From NCBI RefSeq assembly GCF_031877795.1, contig NC_133958.1, forward strand, positions 2,356,001 to 2,420,000: DNA of 64,000 nt, given 5' to 3'. This DNA is from Strix aluco (taxonomy: Eukaryota; Chordata; Aves; Strigiformes; Strigidae). A program made the translations under genes and the position numbers. The notes under the pieces were generated by a model that had not been told where the DNA came from, did no database searches, and was given only the letters and a program-made list of their open reading frames with translations. This document shows positions 48,775 to 59,422 of this stretch, in pieces; positions within the stretch are counted from its first letter, which is position 1, and each line of letters starts with the position of its first letter.

Positions 48775-49700
48775 GTCCCCGTTTGCAGGATGGTGTCCAG
48801 TCCCGGGGACACCAGTGACTTTGTCCCCATTTCCAGGATGGTGCCCAGCACTGGGGACACTGGTGGCTCCGTCCCCATTTGCAGGATGGTGCCCAGTCCC
48901 AGGGGCACTGGTGACTGTCCCTGTTTCCAGGATGGTGCCCAGCGCTGGGGACACTGGTGACTTTGTCCCCATTTCCAGGATAGTGCCCAGCCCCGGTGAC
49001 ACCAGTGACTCTCCCCATTCGCAGGACGGTGCCCAGCCCCAGGGGACACCAGTGGCTCCGTCCCCTTTGCAGGACAGTGCCCAGCCCCGGGGGCACCGGT
49101 GACTTTGTCCCCATTTCCAGGATGGTGCCCAGCACTGGGGACACTGGTGTCTCTGTCCCTGTTTCCAGGATGGTGCCCAGGACCAGGGACACCAGTGGCT
49201 TTGTCCCCGTTTCCAGGATGGTGCCCAGCACTGGGGACACTGGTGACTTTGTCCCCATTTCCAGGATGGTGCCCAGCCCCGGTGGCACCGGTGACTTTGT
49301 CCCCACTTCCAGGATGGTGCCCAGCGCCAGTGACACCAGTGACTCTCCCCATTCACAGGATGGTGCCCAGCACTGGGGACACTGGTGGCTCTGTCCCTGT
49401 TTCCAGGATGGTGTCCAGCACCAGGGACACCAGTGGCTTTGTCCCCATTTCCAGGATGGTACCCAGCACCGGGGACACTGGTGACTTTGTCCCTGTTTCC
49501 AGGATGGTGCCCAGCCCCAGTGGCACCGGTGACTTTGTCCCCATTTCCAGGATGGTGCCCAGCCCCAGTGGCACCAGTGACTTTGTCCCCACTTCCAGGA
49601 TGGTGCCCAGCACCGGTGACACCAGTGACTCTCCCCATTCCAGGATGGTGCCCAGCCCCAGTGACACCGGTGACTGTCCCCGTTCGCAGGACGGTGCCCA
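48775..49700. repeat. 48-bp minisatellite, about 19 copies
   Basis: Tandem units such as GTGACTTTGTCCCCATTTCC plus AGGATGGTGCCCAGCACTGG recur every 48 bp with small variations. Because 48 is a multiple of three and few stops occur, several frames stay open for 200-390 codons on both strands; these are artefacts. It is intergenic between the SLK-like gene and ARID5A. Confidence 0.95.
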
Positions 49701-51130
49701 GCAAAGCCACCCTTGGAGGGGGACCAGGACCGCAACCCCCCAATCATCCCAGCCACCGGGATGGGGCCGTGTCCCCAAACCCCCCTGGTGACACCGCGGC
49801 CGCACCGCCAGCCCCGGGGTGGTGGTGGTGTGTGTGGAGGGCGGCGGGGGGGGGGGGGGGCTCAGGCTGGAAAGTCCAGCACAGTCATTCAGCGCGGTGC
49901 TGGGCTGCCGCTGGGCGAGAACCCCGAAAAGCCCGTCCGTTCCGGTAACGAAAGAGTCAATGGCACACGCAAACACACACTCACACTCACGCACACGCAC
50001 ACGCCACTTCCCTGAGTGGGGGATGACTCATCCCCCAGCCCGTCATCCCCGGGACCGTAACACCAGCAAACCACAGAGCTCTTCCTCCGGCCGCGCCGAT
50101 GAGCCGCCCGGCCTTCGCCTCCTGAGCCGGTGAGTACCGGGGGGGGGGGGTCCCGGGGGGGAAGACGTGGGGGTGCGTGGGGGGTCCTATCACCCCCCAC
50201 CAGCCACGTGTCACCCCACCTCATCACCCCCACGCCAAGCTGAGACCGGCTCAACTCGCCACATGCCACAGCGCCAAGGCCCGAGGTGGGGTGGGGGGGG
50301 AACCAACCAGCGGGTGGGAATCTCAAAAATTACAGAGAAAAGGGGCACCCACCCCAACCCCACGGGGACACCTCGGCCACCCCAAATCCCTTCTCGCACA
50401 CCCCCGGGGGGGTCCCTCCGCCCGGCGGGGGGTGATGTAAGGGGGTTATTTTCCGGCGGCGCGGGCTGGGGAAGGGATGACTTCAACCCATTACTCACCC
50501 GCCGTCATGGCCTGGCGTCGCTCCCGCGCTATTCCTGGCCGTGACGCTCGGCCCTTCGCTCCAACCTCCGCCACGCTCCCGCCGGCCGGCAACACCAGGG
50601 AAATCGGGCCTAAAAAGTCAAAAATTGGGGTTAAACAGAGGGATATCGGTCAGCAGAAAGAGCCTCAAAGCGACAGCGGCGGCGAGAAGCGCGGCGGGGC
50701 GGGACGTGGGATGAGTTTGGCCGGTCTCAGCCCCGCTCCGGCGGTTTCTCGACAGCGCTGGGAACGTGCCGCCGCCGCCGCGGAACCGCCGTTAATTATT
50801 ATCGCGCTCAACGCGTAATTACAGCCCGGCCGGCACCTTCAGCCGCCCAAATTACCAGCGCGACGCTCACCCGCCGCCTGCGTTGAGGCGACGCGGCTTG
50901 TTCGCGCCGGTTTGAGTGGTTGAGCCCCAAATCGGCCGCTTTTCACCCCAAAAGCTCCTGGTGTTGTCGTCCTGACCCCCCCCACACACGTCTGCCCCCC
51001 CCCCCCCCCCCCCCCCCGCCGCGCTTTTCCCCGGTTTCCTGCGTTTTCGCAGCGATACCAGAAAGGGAGGAAATCACGTCAGCGCCGTCGCTGCGCTCGC
51101 AGTGCCGGGAACCGGCGAAATCACGGCCCG
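49701..51130. other. GC-rich intergenic sequence upstream of ARID5A
   Basis: No gene recognised. It holds a G-run near 49848-49860, CA-rich sequence near 49965-50003, a CpG-rich stretch from about 50420 to 50930 and a 23-base C homopolymer at 50995-51017. The CpG-rich part could belong to the ARID5A promoter island or an alternative first exon, but no donor with a coding frame was found. Confidence 0.5.
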
Positions 51131-51137
51131 GGGCGGG

Positions 51138-51410
51138 GGCACACGCGTGTGGGCCGCACGCGCACGGACACGCGTGTGCTTCACGGGTACCCACCGCACA
51201 GGCGCGTGTGCCTGCACGCACAGAGACACACACACACACACACGCGTGTTGGGGGGGGCTCCCCCCTCCCTCTCCCAGCACCCACATACGTCGAGGCGCG
51301 TGCGCGCACGCGTGGCCGCGCACACGCGTGTGCCCGCAGCGCCCGCACACGCGTGTGCGGATGCGTGTGGAAGCCGGTAGCCACGGACTCACACGCGTGT
51401 TGGCGCTTGG

Positions 51411-51450
<40 letters not shown>

Positions 51451-51504
51451 GCCGTGAACACGCTGGGACACGCGTGAGCGGCCCTTGCACACGCGTGTGC
51501 GCAC
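51138..51504. repeat. Cluster of ACGCGT palindromes and CA repeat
   Basis: At least eight copies of an ACACGCGTGT-like palindrome are spread through CA/TG-rich sequence. A pure (AC)19 run lies at 51412-51449 and a shorter CA run near 51229-51243. Most of the segment alternates purine and pyrimidine. It ends about 20 bp before the ZNF143 site of the ARID5A promoter. Confidence 0.85.
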
Positions 51505-51519
51505 ACGACTACGAGGCGG

Positions 51520-51671
51520 CGGCGGGACTACAACTCCCAGCATGCTCTGCGCTGCGGGAGGGGGGGAACGACGAGCAGCTGCGCTGACCAATAGGAGGAG
51601 GGGGCGTGGCCGCGCTACCCAATAGGCGACGAGGGGGGGCGTGGCGCGGTCACATGGCGCGGCGGCGGCGG
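51520..51671 (+). promoter_or_regulatory. ARID5A: ARID5A promoter and non-coding first exon
   Basis: ACTACAACTCCCAGCATGC at 51527-51545 is a full match to the known ZNF143/THAP11 (SBS) promoter motif. Two CCAAT boxes follow at about 51590 and 51620. A splice donor (CGG then GTGAGC, donor G at 51672) ends exon 1, which joins exon 2 at 52136. An ATG at 51654 in exon 1 reads MARRRRDPS and then a stop across the junction, so it is an upstream ORF rather than the protein start. The transcription start was not determined. Confidence 0.75.
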
Positions 51672-51954
51672 GTGAGCGGGACCGGGACCGGCGGGGGGAA
51701 ACGGGGCGGGGGGGGGGGGGTCTCTTGGGGGGGCGTGAGGGGGGACACGGAAAGGACGGGGGGGGTGTCCCCCCCCCCACACCCCGTTCTTCACTTTGCC
51801 CAAGCTGGCACTCCTTTTTTTTTTTTTTTTTTAAACCCGTTTTGCAACGTTTTGCCCCCAAAAGTGGGCGGGGGGGAGGGAGGGGGAATTTGGGGTGTCA
51901 AGGGGGTTCCGACCCCTAAATTTGTTGGGGGGGGGCACTCAGGGAGGAGCTTTA

Positions 51955-52030
51955 GGCCACGGCGTCGCCCGCCAGGCACCGAAATCGGCCGAACGGCCGA
52001 TTTCGGTGCCTGGCGGGCGACGCCGTGGCC
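51955..52030. repeat. Perfect 37-bp inverted repeat with a 2-base loop
   Basis: The left arm 51955-51991 (starts GGCCACGGCGTCGCCC, ends AAATCGGCCG) and the right arm 51994-52030 are exact reverse complements with AA between them. The arms are GC-rich. It lies in ARID5A intron 1. It could form a very stable hairpin or cruciform, or be a fold-back assembly artefact. Confidence 0.97.
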
Positions 52031-52185
52031 CAAATCATCCCAATTTTCTCTTAAATTTCTCGGGAGGGGGAAGCAACAATTTGGGGTGTCTCACCCCCAC
52101 CTCCCCCTCTTTTTTTCTTTTTTTTTTCCTCCCAGGATCCTTCTTAAAATCAAAGCCAACCACTCTCCCCCCCCCGCCCCCCTCC

Positions 52186-52634
52186 ATGGAGCAACGAGAC
52201 CCCCAAGACCCCACCGCCACCAAACCGCCGGTGAGTGCCACATTTTTGGGGCGGGGAAGGTGCTGAACCCCCCCACATTTTGTGGGGGGTGGGGGGCCAC
52301 ACACACAAGAGGTGCTCAGAGGGCGAGCGCCGCTTTTGCTGTGAAAACGAGGATGAGGAGGGTGAATTTCCCCAAACTGAGGAGTGGGCGGGGGGGGGGG
52401 ATACTCAAAACAGCATTTTTGGGTAGAGAAATGTGATTTTGCTAATTATTTTTTGATCCTGCCGCAGCGGTGGGGACGGGGGGGGTTAGGTTTTGCCGCG
52501 CCAGCACCCCCCCCGCTGCCGCCGCCGCCGTCCAGCGGCTTTTTATTTTAAAAAAAAAAAAAAAAAGCCTCGAAATAGCTCAGCCGTTAAAATACCGCGT
52601 CTGTCACAAGCGGTTAAAAGAATAGAAAGAAGAA

Positions 52635-52665
<31 letters not shown>

Positions 52666-55600
52666 GTACATGGGAGCCGAGCAGCTGCTTTGCCCAAAAA
52701 TAGCAACAAGTTTTATAACTCCGGAAAATGTAGAACAAACAAACGAGAAACATTTTTAGCTGAGAAAGGCGGCGGCGGAGCAAGGGGGGGGGGAGTGGAG
52801 GATGAATTTCTGCCCGTCTGTTTTCCTGGAAGCTGTTCCTCGTGTTCTCGCACGGTTCCAGAGCTTTGACCAACTTGGCCAGCGGCCCAGGCTGCCGGCT
52901 AACGAACCGCGAGCTCGTTAAACGCCTTCGGGTTGGGGAATGGGGGGGTGGAGGTGGAGGGGGGGGGGGTGTTGGGTGTTTCTGCTCTGCCTCAGTTTCC
53001 CCTGAAGCTCCATCTCACACACCCCCCCCCCCCACCGCCGTGTCCCGCAGGAGGTCGTGAGCCCGGAGGATGGCTGCGAGCGGGAGAAGCCGGTGGAAGA
53101 AGCAACACCCGGCGGTGAGAAAGAGGAGGAGGAAGCCTTCCTCGTCAGCCTCTACAAGTTCATGAAGGACCGACACACGCCCATCGAGAGGATCCCTCAC
53201 CTCGGCTTCAAGCAGAGTACGTGTGTGTGTGTCCCCCCCGCCCCGCCCTGGGAAGGGGAGGGGTGGCGGCGGCGGCCCCCTGACCCTCGGCCTCTCTTTA
53301 TTTCCAGTTAATCTCTGGAAAATCTACAAAGCCGTGGAGAAACTGGGAGCCTACGAGCTGGTAAGCGTGGCCCCCCGGGGTGCCGGGAGGGGCGCTGGGA
53401 TGGGCCCCTGGGTGTCAGAATGTGCCCCTGGATGCCAGGAGGGGCCCCAGGATGGGCCCCTGGGTGCCAGGATGGGTGCCAGGATGGGCCCCTGGGTGCC
53501 AGGATGGGTGCCAGGATGGCCCCTGCATGCCAGGATGGCCCCTGGGTGTCAGGATGGGTGCCAGGATGGGCCCCTGGGTGTCAGGATGGCCCCTGGGTGT
53601 CAGGATGGCCCCTGGGTGCCAGGAGGGGCCTCAGGATGGGCCCCTGGGTGCCAGGATGGGTGCCAGGATGGCCCCTGGGTGCCAGGAGGGGCCTCAGGAT
53701 GGGCCCCTGGGTGCCAGGATGGCCCCTGAGTGTCAGGATGGGCCCTGGGTGTCAGGATGGGCCCTGGGTGCCGGGAGGGGCCCCAGGATGGGCCCCTGGG
53801 TGCCAGGATGGCCCCTGGGTACCAGGACAGGTGCCAGGATGGGCCCCTGGGTGTCAGGATGGGCCCTGGGTGCCAGGATGGCCCCTGGGATGGGCACCTA
53901 GGTGCCAGGATGGGCCCTGGGATGACACCCGCATGCCAGGATGGCCTCTGGGTGCCACAGTGTGCCCCCCTGGGTGCCGGGATGCACCCTAGGTCCCAGG
54001 ATGACCCCGGGTGCCAGGTTGGACCCCTGGGATGGCCCCTGGATGCCAGGATGGGCCCTGGGTGCCGGGATGGGCTCCGGGTGCTGGGATGGGCCCAAGG
54101 ATGTGCCCTGGGTGCCAGGATGGGTCCCCAGGATGTTGAACCCTCTCTCCCGCTGCAGGTGACGGGACGGCGGCTCTGGAAGAACGTCTACGACGAGCTG
54201 GGGGGCAGCCCCGGCAGCACCAGCGCGGCCACTTGCACCCGGCGCCACTACGAGAGGTAGGGGCTGAGCCAGGGGGTCCCGCTCCGTGCCTCAGTTTCCC
54301 CTCCCAGCGCCGGTTCTCACTGCCGCCCACCCCGCAGGCTGGTCCTCCCGTACGTGCGGCATCTCAAGGGGGAGGACGACAAGCCGCTGCCTCCCAGCAA
54401 GCCCCGCAAGCAGTACAAGGTCTCCAAGGGCACCGAACCGGGCGAGAAGAGCAAGAGGGCCAAGAAGGAGAAGGGCCGGGAGCAGGTGCGTGGCCCCCCC
54501 AGAGCCCAGCTGAGGCGGCTCCGGTTTGGGAGCAGCCCGGGACCCCCCGCGCCAGCCCCTGGGTTTGTCCCTCGCCGGGGGGAAGCCAGGGAAGAGGCAG
54601 GAGGAGGGGTGAAGCCAACTGGGAAGAGGCGAGCGGAGGGCTTGAGGGCAGCTAAAGGTGGGGAGGGGGCCGGGATGCTGAAAGGGGGCCGCGGCAGAGC
54701 CCCGCACCCACACCCCGAATCCCCTTTGCTCGCAGATGCCTCCAGACAAGGCGAAACCAGAGGCGGGAGCCGGCGTGGAGGCAGCGAGGGACACCCCGGA
54801 ACGGGGCCGGGCAGCGGAAGGAGGGTCCAGCCCGGCCATCCCCACCCCGAGCCCCTCGGGGGGGTGTCCCGGCCCCTGCAGGCCCCACACCGAGACCTAC
54901 AAGCGCCTTTTCTCCAGCTTCTACTCCAAAGGCAACCACCCCATCATGTCCCCGCTGGCCAAGAAGAAGCTGCTGGCCCAGGTGAGCAAGGCCGAGTCCT
55001 TGCACTGCCACAAACTCCACTGCCCCGAGGGCCGGCGGGCGGTGAGCGACGCTGGCCCCAGCCCCGAGCCCCCCCGGCCGGTCCCTGGCCCCCACCTGGA
55101 TGAGCGGAGGAGCCCAGAGCCGTCGGGAGCTCAGGATCCAGCTCCCAGCATTGGGAGCGAGGTGGGACCCGTCCCCAGCGCATCCCCTGGCGGGAGAGAC
55201 ACCCAGGCCTGCCCGCGGCGGGAGGACGGGGGTCCGGCGCCCGCCGTCTTCACCGGCTGCTTCCACGCTTACCGCAACGAGGTGCTGAAGCCCGTCAGCT
55301 GTCACCCGCTCTGGGGGTATTTCTCCAGCTTGAAGGATTTTTTAGAGCCTCCTTCCGCCTTCCCGGGGCGAGCCGAGGAGCAGGAGCAGCCCCAAGACCT
55401 GCGGAACAAAGCGGGGCAGGCGTGGAGCGGGGAGAGCCGCGGAGCCGCGGTCAAAGCCTGTTGGGTGCCCCCCGGGGCCGGTTTCACCCCCGCCGCGGCC
55501 AGGGGCAAGCGCGGCCGCGAGGAGGAGACGGTTTTCGGCCCCGGCGCGAAGTTACGGGCCGTCTCCCCCTTCCTCAAGGAAGCCGACGGCAGGGACACGG

Positions 55601-56010
55601 GCGCCGGCTCGCCCGGCGGCCAGCAAGGGCTGGCCAAACCCAAAGCGGTGGTGGCCAGCCCCGGCTACGCCACGCCGCTGCCGCAAGCCCCGGACGTTTA
55701 CAAGGGAGCGATGGTGCGTTTCCCGGTGAGCTTCGGCAACCCGCTGGAGCACCTCAAATCCCAAGGGGTGCCGGCGGCGCCGTCCCTCTCCGTCAACCCT
55801 TTCGTCATCCCCGCCTTCCCCAGCCCTTTGGTAGCCACTTCCACGCAGCCCTCCGATCTGTGCCGGCCGCTGGCGACCGGCCCAGGCCACTACCCGGCCT
55901 CCTACGAGAGCTCGCTGCGACACCGGCTCTACCCGGCGGCGACGTGGCACAGCCAACCCACCTACGCCTCCCCGCACGCGCCGGCCTTTCACCGCCACGC
56001 CAAGCTGTAG
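52186..56010 (+). CDS. ARID5A: AT-rich interactive domain-containing protein 5A, complete
   Basis: ARID5A is a nuclear DNA- and RNA-binding regulator, known in mammals for stabilising IL6 mRNA. Coding exons: 52186-52230, 53051-53216, 53308-53360, 54159-54256, 54338-54485 and 54736-56010. All junctions are GT-AG with matching phase, giving 594 aa, the same length I recall for the human protein. The start MEQRDPQDPTATKPP is preceded by an in-frame stop from exon 1. The ARID domain (about 43-127) is almost unchanged: FLVSLYKFMKDRHTPIERIP, INLWKIYKAVEKLGAYELV, TGRRLWKNVYDELGG and TRRHYERLVLPYVRHLKG. Basic stretches (PSKPRKQYK, KSKRAKKEK) likely serve nuclear import. Conserved C-terminal motifs are MSPLAKKKLLAQVSK, KACWVPPGAG, LRAVSPFLKEADG, VIPAFPSPL and SSLRHRLYPAATWHSQPTY. 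Intron 4, inside the ARID-coding part, carries a 20-bp minisatellite. Confidence 0.97.
53394..54137. repeat. 20-bp minisatellite in ARID5A intron 4
   Basis: Dozens of tandem units of the form CCAGGATGGGCCCCTGGGTG, with 19-20 bp variants, fill almost the whole intron between exons 53308-53360 and 54159-54256. Long frames over it are repeat artefacts. Confidence 0.95.
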
Positions 56011-56246
56011 CGTTTCCACCCGCTCCGGCTCGGCCTCGATCCCTGCGGAGAAGGGAGACGGTCGGGATGCCGCCGTGGCTTGAACCGGGCGACGAGGTGC
56101 GTGCCGGAGCCGGTCACCGCTTCAGAGCCTGCAGCAAAGGGACTGAGAGGAGACAATCCGGACCGTGTCGTTTTTACTCTTGATCTTAGAGCTCTTTGTA
56201 TCCGACATCGTTACACCGGTGACTTTAACTACCCGTATCACAAGGT

Positions 56247-56272
56247 TATATATATATATTATATATATATAT
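56247..56272. repeat. (TA)n microsatellite in the ARID5A 3' UTR
   Basis: A TATATA run lies about 240 bp after the ARID5A stop, within the presumed 3' UTR. Confidence 0.85.
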
Positions 56273-56579
56273 ACATACACACATAAAAAAGAGGGAGCAA
56301 AACGAGTTGCAGAGGTTATATTTTGCTAGAGATGCCGTGCCCCGGCGAGGAGGCCGAGCCAGGGGAGGGTTATTCCCATCCCGCCGTGCCCGGGATGCTC
56401 GGTGACTCCCCAGCTGGCTCACGCCACGCAATGTAATTCTGGTTTTTTAATTATGTTGCCTCTGTCTGGGGCTCTGGAGGGGTTTTTTTAGGGGTCTGGG
56501 ACTGTGGCGAGCGCGCCGGCCGCTCCGCTGGGTGCTGCTGCGCACCTCCGACAGCCGCAGCGGCGGAGGCAGCGCCCGA

Positions 56580-56585
56580 AATAAA
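56580..56585 (+). promoter_or_regulatory. ARID5A: ARID5A poly(A) signal (AATAAA)
   Basis: A canonical AATAAA lies 570 bp after the stop codon, followed within 30 bases by GT-rich sequence (GGTGGTGTTTGGGGTGTCC). It is the best candidate for the ARID5A transcript end. Confidence 0.75.
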
Positions 56586-56599
56586 ACTGGCTGGATGGT

Positions 56600-58547
56600 C
56601 CCAAGCTGGTGGTGTTTGGGGTGTCCTTGATTTCTGGGATCGGGGCAGGGTTTGGGGGGATCCTCACCCTAAGGACGGAGCCCCAGAGGTGTTTCCTGAT
56701 GCCGTGAGGATGGGCTGAGACCTACCTCCGGGGCCACCCCGATCCTTTGGGGGGGAGGAAGTGCTTTTCTGCATCGGTTTTGCGGAGCAGCCAAGTACAA
56801 ACCAGCCCAGCAACATCTCCAGGTGCCTTTTTGCCTCCGGGAGCTCCTGTCGAGCCGTTGCAAAGGACCCAAAGGTTTCGTGGGAGCCACAGGACTCGCT
56901 TTCCTCGTGCCAGCTGCTCCCCACAAGCGCATCCGCTCACCGTCGCCCCAGGCACCCCAGCACAAGCCGTGGAAGCAGAAGGAGCAGAGGGATGGTGGCA
57001 CTTGCTCGTCCCCAAAGAAGGTTACGGTGGAGCAGGAGCAGTAAGTCGGCTTTTAAGGACCATTTCCTCTGTATCCATGGAAAGGGAAAGCTTTGGGATA
57101 GAAATTGGAAAAGAATTAGCCCCAGGCAGCACTGGTCACTCCATTTTAGCATGAGACTCGTCGAGAAAAGCAGCATCACGGACCCAACCGCCAACCCGGC
57201 TGTGGGAAAAGCATCACACGCGCCGCAGGCAGCCCCGGCTGCCCCTCAAGAGCTTCACTGCCAAAACACGCACCGTTAACCCCACTTGGTGAGCGAGGAC
57301 GTGGCCACAGAGCTCGGGTCTTCCCACAGAAAGCTGCTGCCACACCTGGGAGCGAGGGCACTGGTGGTGCCGCGTCCCTGAGGGCGTCTCAGCCTTATTG
57401 TTGTTATTGCAGCAGAGAAATGGCGACTTCAAGCCTGGAAAAGAGAGTTGAGCTGCTTAAAAATGCCACAGGTCGACAGCAGACCCTCGTTTTTAGAAGA
57501 TATGTCATCACGCGGATGCTAAAGCAGAGCTTAAGTTCATCCCATCGCTGTCAGCTCAGGGAGAAGGTGCCGTGTCCGGTGGCTCCCCAATGCTCAGCCT
57601 TGGGGTTCACAGTCACCCCACAACCTTCCCTGCAGGAAACTCTGCCTGGGCTGGACCCGGATTGCTGGCAAAGTAAAATCTGGCCAGATTTTCCTCCACA
57701 AAACCCCAGGGAGAAGGGAAGAAAGGGTGTGGGGTGCTGGCAAAGCTCAGCCTCCTCAAGACTCACCATCGCGGCGGCGCGAAGTCCGGTGTGTGAGAGG
57801 CTACGAAGGCAAAGTGGGACAGTCCCAAAAAGCCAGATGGCATCTGGAGCGGCGTGTGTACGGCCCAGGAGGGGTGGGAAGGGACTCGCGGCACCTCCCC
57901 GTTCTCACAGCGAGCAAGTACAGCCATCAAAGGGGAAAATTATGATTTTCCTGCTCCGTTTTCAGGCTCCCCGTAACAAACACGCTGCTGCTGCTGTGGT
58001 GTGCGCTGTCCCGGCCAAGCTGAGCCAAAAATGGGATCTTCTCACGAGCTGGCAGGATGAGGAAGTGAGCGGAGATTTCGGAAACATGCCAGCCCTCGGG
58101 GGGAGCACGGGGCCACCCCGGCACCACGGGTCTCCCCCTGCCAAGAGTCGCGCTCCCCGAAAGCATCTCAGCGGGTAAATGTCGCATCACGTCCCTCCGG
58201 GGAAGCGAGGGTGGGGCTCAGCACGGCTGCAGCACGGGATGGAGACCTACAGAGCGGGGGGATTATCCCCGATAACCACAAAAAGATCCCCCCAAAGCCC
58301 AGTGACAACAACGGGGGGGGGGGGTGACACTTGTCCTGAGCCCTGGCAAACCACCCTCGACGGTGCCGAACTCATCTTCACCTCCTCCTCTCAGCACCAG
58401 TTCTGTGGCTCAGCACCTTTGTGGCACCCCTTCTGCTGCTTCCCTCATTTCAAGCACAAGCTGCCTGGGCAGCCACGCAAACAAAACCAGAAAGGTTCAG
58501 GGCAGATGAAAGTTAAGTTTTTTTCAGCATGTATGAATATTCCTAAT
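56600..58547. other. Intergenic sequence between ARID5A and the downstream minus-strand gene
   Basis: No recognisable exon or repeat was found. The open frames here are overlapping, compositionally random and lack splice context. A short G-run lies near 58313-58324. Confidence 0.55.
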
Positions 58548-59020
58548 AGAATCACAGAATCACCTCGATTGGAAAAGCCCTTGAAGCTCCTCCAGCCCAA
58601 CCATGAACCTCACCCTGACCGTTCCCAACTCCACCAGATCCCTCAGCGCTGGCTCAACCCGACTCTTCAACCCCTCCAGGGATGGGGACTCCCCCCCTGC
58701 CCTGGGCAGCCCATTCCAACGCCCAACAGCCCCTTCTGCAAAGAAATCCTTCCTAAGAGCCAGTCTGACCCTGCCCTGGCGCAGCTTGAGGCCATTCCCT
58801 CTTGGCCTGGCGCTGGGTCCTTGGCTCAAGAGACTCATCCCCCCTCTCTGCACCCTCCTTTCAGGGAGTTGCAGAGGGCCAGGAGGTCTCCCCTCAGCCT
58901 CCTCTTCTCCACACTAAACCCCCCCAGTTCCCTCAGCCGCTCCCCATCAGACCTGTGCTCCAGACCCTGCACCAGCTCCGTTGCCCTTCTCTGGACACGC
59001 TCGAGTCATTCAATGGCCTT
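58548..59020 (-). repeat. CR1 LINE 3' end (minus)
   Basis: Read on the minus strand it ends in GATTCTGTGATTCTA-like sequence. It holds the same GGGCTGCCCAGGGCAGGGGG core as the NCAPH-intron copies and extends to the TTGAATGACTCGAGCGTGTC block shared with the 35664 copy. It lies just downstream of the unidentified minus-strand gene. Confidence 0.92.
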
Positions 59021-59281
59021 TTTTATAGTTAATATTTTTAATAGTTAGAGGAATCAGTTGAAACTTCTACCCAGAGGAGGGAGGTAGCAGCAGAGGTACA
59101 GGCAGGAGGAGCTGCCCTGGTTGCTGCACAGCATGAATCCTTCCCTGCCTGCACAAAGCTGCTTTGTCCCTCCACACAAGGGAAATCATCCCTCGACAAA
59201 ATCGGTCAAGGGCTGGGCTGCAACCAAAGCTGCTTTTGGAAGGGACATGTGCAATGAAGTCAGTAAAGAACAACAAAAAGT

Positions 59282-59287
59282 TTTATT
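59282..59287 (-). promoter_or_regulatory. Poly(A) signal of the minus-strand gene
   Basis: TTTATT on the plus strand is AATAAA on the minus strand, about 135 bp after the stop codon at 59423. This gives a short 3' UTR and supports 59423-60000 as a true terminal exon. Confidence 0.7.
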
Positions 59288-59422
59288 AAACAGCAACAAA
59301 ACCCAGAAAAACATCCCTCCCAGTTTGCTCCAGCCTGAACCAGCCCCCCTGTGCTGCTCCTCTCCCACCCCGCAGCCAAGCTCAGCCCTCACAAAGTGCC
59401 CGGGGAGGGGTCCCAGGGGTCC

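Noticed and set aside
48593-49756. Open frames of 160-390 codons on both strands, Trp/His/Gly-rich
   Set aside because: They are produced by the 48-bp minisatellite; several frames are open at once, and no splice sites or start context support a gene.
53380-54260. Gly/Trp/Met-rich open frames up to 190 codons
   Set aside because: They are artefacts of the 20-bp repeat in ARID5A intron 4.
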